Positions 62,034 through 64,000 of a DNA stretch of 64,000 nucleotides are shown here, piece by piece. Position numbers and translations under genes: made by a program. The stretch is taken from assembly GCA_903904855.1 (NCBI GenBank), contig CAIVEH010000145.1, positions 1 through 64,000 on the forward strand, read 5' to 3'. How positions within the stretch are numbered: the stretch's first letter is position 1; every line of letters begins with the position of its first letter. A model generated the notes under the pieces. It saw only the letters and a list, made by a program, of their open reading frames with translations. It was not told the DNA's origin and did no database searches. The stretch comes from an uncultured Bacteroidota bacterium. GTDB taxonomy: Bacteria; Bacteroidota; Bacteroidia; Chitinophagales; Chitinophagaceae.

Positions 62034-62723
62034 TTAAAACTTTTTCATGTATTTAATAGCTTCCGAACCTTCATTAAAAATCAGGTCCAGAATAGTTACC
62101 CCATGCTCAAAAGGCGGATACAATTGTGTATACTCAGGATAGCCTGAATAGTCCATCCAGCTAAGCTTTATCCCCGCTTCCTCAAAAAAGCTATCAACAA
62201 TATAATCTTTTGCTGCCGGGCCCGATAAATATTCTTTACCTCCTGCCTGCTGCACAAGACTTAATAACCGCTCCGTTTTACCATCGGCCAGTTCATAATC
62301 GCCCGACCAGCTGATTTTTGTATTGATGCCCAGAATTTCATTTATAATCCTGATCAGTTCGTAATTTACAAGGCTCAGTAAAGACTCGCTGGTATTGAGA
62401 TAAAAATGCTCGAATATATCTTTATAGTCTTTGAAATATTTTGCCTTGCTGTAAAACTGCTTTATAGTAGCCCAGTGGTCTTTTGCCCATCCGGGCTCAG
62501 AAATAACTGTTTCATTGATTTTCTGAAAATATTTACCTTTTACTTCTACAGGTATTGTTAGCCAGGCAAGTCCGTTACTGGATTTGATTTTATTCCTGTT
62601 TCGCCAGTCCCTGCGTGTATATTGCATATCGTCGTAGAGAATGAACTCATCCACCATCCGGATCATATCAAAATACCCTTTCCATGGAATATAATTGGAT
62701 TGTAAAATAGCAACTTTTTTCAT
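62034..62723 (-). CDS. WbqC-like family protein
   Basis: 229 residues. Opening VAILQSNYIPWKGYFDMI, DEFILYDDMQYTRRDWRNRNKIK, then WLTIPVEVKGKY and the closing LSWMDYSGYPEYTQLYPPFEHGVTILDLIFNEG are diagnostic for the WbqC-like family (PF08889). It occurs in O-antigen loci next to sugar aminotransferases; the exact reaction is not settled. First gene of the operon. Confidence 0.9.
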   Translation of the reverse strand: MKKVAILQSNYIPWKGYFDMIRMVDEFILYDDMQYTRRDWRNRNKIKSSNGLAWLTIPVEVKGKYFQKINETVISEPGWAKDHWATIKQFYSKAKYFKDYKDIFEHFYLNTSESLLSLVNYELIRIINEILGINTKISWSGDYELADGKTERLLSLVQQAGGKEYLSGPAAKDYIVDSFFEEAGIKLSWMDYSGYPEYTQLYPPFEHGVTILDLIFNEGSEAIKYMKKF

Positions 62724-63014
62724 TCAATTATTAAGAAGTTTACCACGATTGGTATAATGCAAATGTAAAAATAAAAAGTCGAATAACTGCATGGTTAATA
62801 AGCCAGGTTGACAGTTTAAAAAAGAGCTACACACCAACATATCAATATTAAATTTATAGCTAAAAATTGAAAATTTTATCTCAAACTCAAAACCACACAA
62901 TCGCATGCTATTAATTACATTATTCGATTTTAAATAAAAAATGTATTTTCGAGCAGAAAGGCAAAACCAATTAATATATATTTTAACTCCGAAATCAAAA
63001 GAAGCCTAAGTATC

Positions 63015-63872
63015 ATGCCAGTATCATTTCAGAATGAATTAAGCAGACTTTCAAATACCAAAATATTATTATCGGTATTACCTGAAGCCTTAAAATTCAG
63101 AACAGCAAAAGCACTCTACAATTATGAATCTGTAAAATTTAATGGAATTGATATTGTAACACCTTTGCAGAACGATGGCTTAGTTTGTTTGGTAAATACC
63201 AAAGACCTTATTGGCTGGAAAATCTTCTTCTTTGGCGAATATGAACTCGACACCAATAAAATATTGGAACTTTACCTTAAGCAGGACGACATTGTATTGG
63301 AGGCAGGCGCCAATATTGGCAGTGAAACACTTTTGATTTCCAAACTAGCGAGCAGGGGTACTGTATACTGTTTTGAACCAAACCCCTATAGTTTTGAACG
63401 ATTAAAAATAAACGTATCTATCAACGAATTAAAAAATGTATATTCTTATGATTATGCATTGGGAGAATCTGACAGCCAAATAAAATTCCATATCTATCCA
63501 AAGGGATTTTGTAATTCAGGCATGTCAAGCAAGTATATGGAAACCCCTATTACCCATGAGATAACTGTTGAACAAAAGACTGTTGATACTTTCATATCAG
63601 AGAACAAAATAACCAAATTGGATTTCATAAAAATGGACATACAGGGAGCTGAAATGGATTTAATAACCGGGGCATCAGAAACTTTGAAAAGATTTAAACC
63701 CACCATTTTTACTGAAGCATGTGAACCTTACAACGACACAAAAAAACTTTATGAATTACTCGTTTCACTTGGATATGAAGTATTTCTGATAAAAAACCTG
63801 AAAACTGAAAAGTTCAATTCTATAAATGAAGTGAGAGATGGCAATTGGTTAGCTATCTCAAAGAAAAGCTAG
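63015..63872 (+). CDS. FkbM-family methyltransferase
   Basis: 285 residues. DIVLEAGANIGSETLLISKLA (motif I), TVYCFEPNPYSFERLKINV and FIKMDIQGAEMDLITGA with a closing FTEACEPY follow the FkbM layout. Divergent from the operon at 62723, with 291 AT-rich bases between that hold no gene. It probably methylates a sugar of the same glycan. Confidence 0.88.
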   Translation: MPVSFQNELSRLSNTKILLSVLPEALKFRTAKALYNYESVKFNGIDIVTPLQNDGLVCLVNTKDLIGWKIFFFGEYELDTNKILELYLKQDDIVLEAGANIGSETLLISKLASRGTVYCFEPNPYSFERLKINVSINELKNVYSYDYALGESDSQIKFHIYPKGFCNSGMSSKYMETPITHEITVEQKTVDTFISENKITKLDFIKMDIQGAEMDLITGASETLKRFKPTIFTEACEPYNDTKKLYELLVSLGYEVFLIKNLKTEKFNSINEVRDGNWLAISKKS

Positions 63873-63904
63873 TCCGCTTTAATTTACTGCATCAGTAAAT
63901 ACAA

Positions 63905-64000
63905 TTAATAGGTACCATATACGCCATCAAACTTAAAAAACACGCTGGACTCATTGAAGATACTGGCCTTAACCGCATAACCTTCTTCATTTTTCTTCCA
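63905..64000 (-). CDS. C-terminal end of a protein extending beyond the window
   Basis: The minus strand is open from the right edge to TAA at 63905-63907 and reads WKKNEEGYAVKASIFNESSV then FFKFDGVYGTY. The strand-rich, amphipathic ending looks like a beta-sandwich terminus. Too short to name. The 32-base gap to the FkbM stop and protein-like composition support a real gene. Confidence 0.5.
   Translation of the reverse strand, partial: WKKNEEGYAVKASIFNESSVFFKFDGVYGTY

Overview
The window looks like chromosome of a Bacteroidota bacterium, probably a Chitinophagaceae-like member. The sequence carries many matches to the Bacteroidota -7 promoter element TAnnTTTG (for example at 4655, 5099, 45000 and 54229). 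It has three proteins with type IX secretion system (T9SS) C-terminal sorting domains, a PorP/SprF protein, a DUF4294 gene, several likely TTG starts, and the yceD-rpmF-plsX block with the cysteine-less L32 typical of this phylum. No CRISPR array, rRNA or complete insertion sequence was seen; one tRNA gene is present.

Region 1 (1-4258) is the right end of an integrated mobile element. It holds a truncated small serine recombinase with a probable operator array, a replication initiator resembling filamentous-phage gpII/X, an unexplained stretch ending in an orphan terminator, a small element protein, and a large serine recombinase. The last codons and stop of that recombinase lie inside the 3' half of a tRNA-Met(CAT) gene. 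The left end is outside the window.

Region 2 (4259-14150) is ordinary chromosome: a tiny Trp/His-rich lipoprotein, a 2TM protein, ccmE-ccmF for cytochrome c maturation, an AHSA1-like protein, a SNF2 helicase, a small protein overlapping a nucleotidyltransferase (possible toxin-antitoxin-like pair), a GyrI-like protein and an unrecognised gene behind a long leader.

Region 3 (14197-32395) mixes secreted and metabolic functions: a T9SS-exported protein, an S1/P1 nuclease, a DinB-like protein, a two-gene molybdenum hydroxylase whose FAD subunit has the extra Fe-S loop of 4-hydroxybenzoyl-CoA reductase, a YdjM-like membrane protein, a phospholipase D/cardiolipin synthase-like enzyme, a protein-glutaminase-like deamidase behind a pair of palindromic sites, another T9SS protein, a DUF6600 protein and a PorP/SprF protein.

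Region 4 (32644-41000) is one giant gene for a 2530-residue LamG plus Ig-like repeat adhesin with about 30 repeats, lying upstream of the PorP/SprF gene on the same strand, followed by an 866-base gap rich in palindromes.

Region 5 (41103-54198) holds an acidic protein, a small envelope operon (YtxH, holin-like), nadD, an FAD oxidoreductase, an FkbM methyltransferase, plsX-rpmF-yceD, a DUF58 protein, a TlpA-like thioredoxin, several lipoproteins and secreted proteins, and a DCC-family protein.

Region 6 (54278-64000) is a surface-glycan locus. A polytopic membrane protein is followed on the opposite strand by eight tightly packed genes: WbqC-like, GT2, methyltransferase, SDR epimerase, ATP-grasp, phosphoesterase, WecE-type aminotransferase, methyltransferase. 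A second FkbM methyltransferase and the end of one more gene follow.
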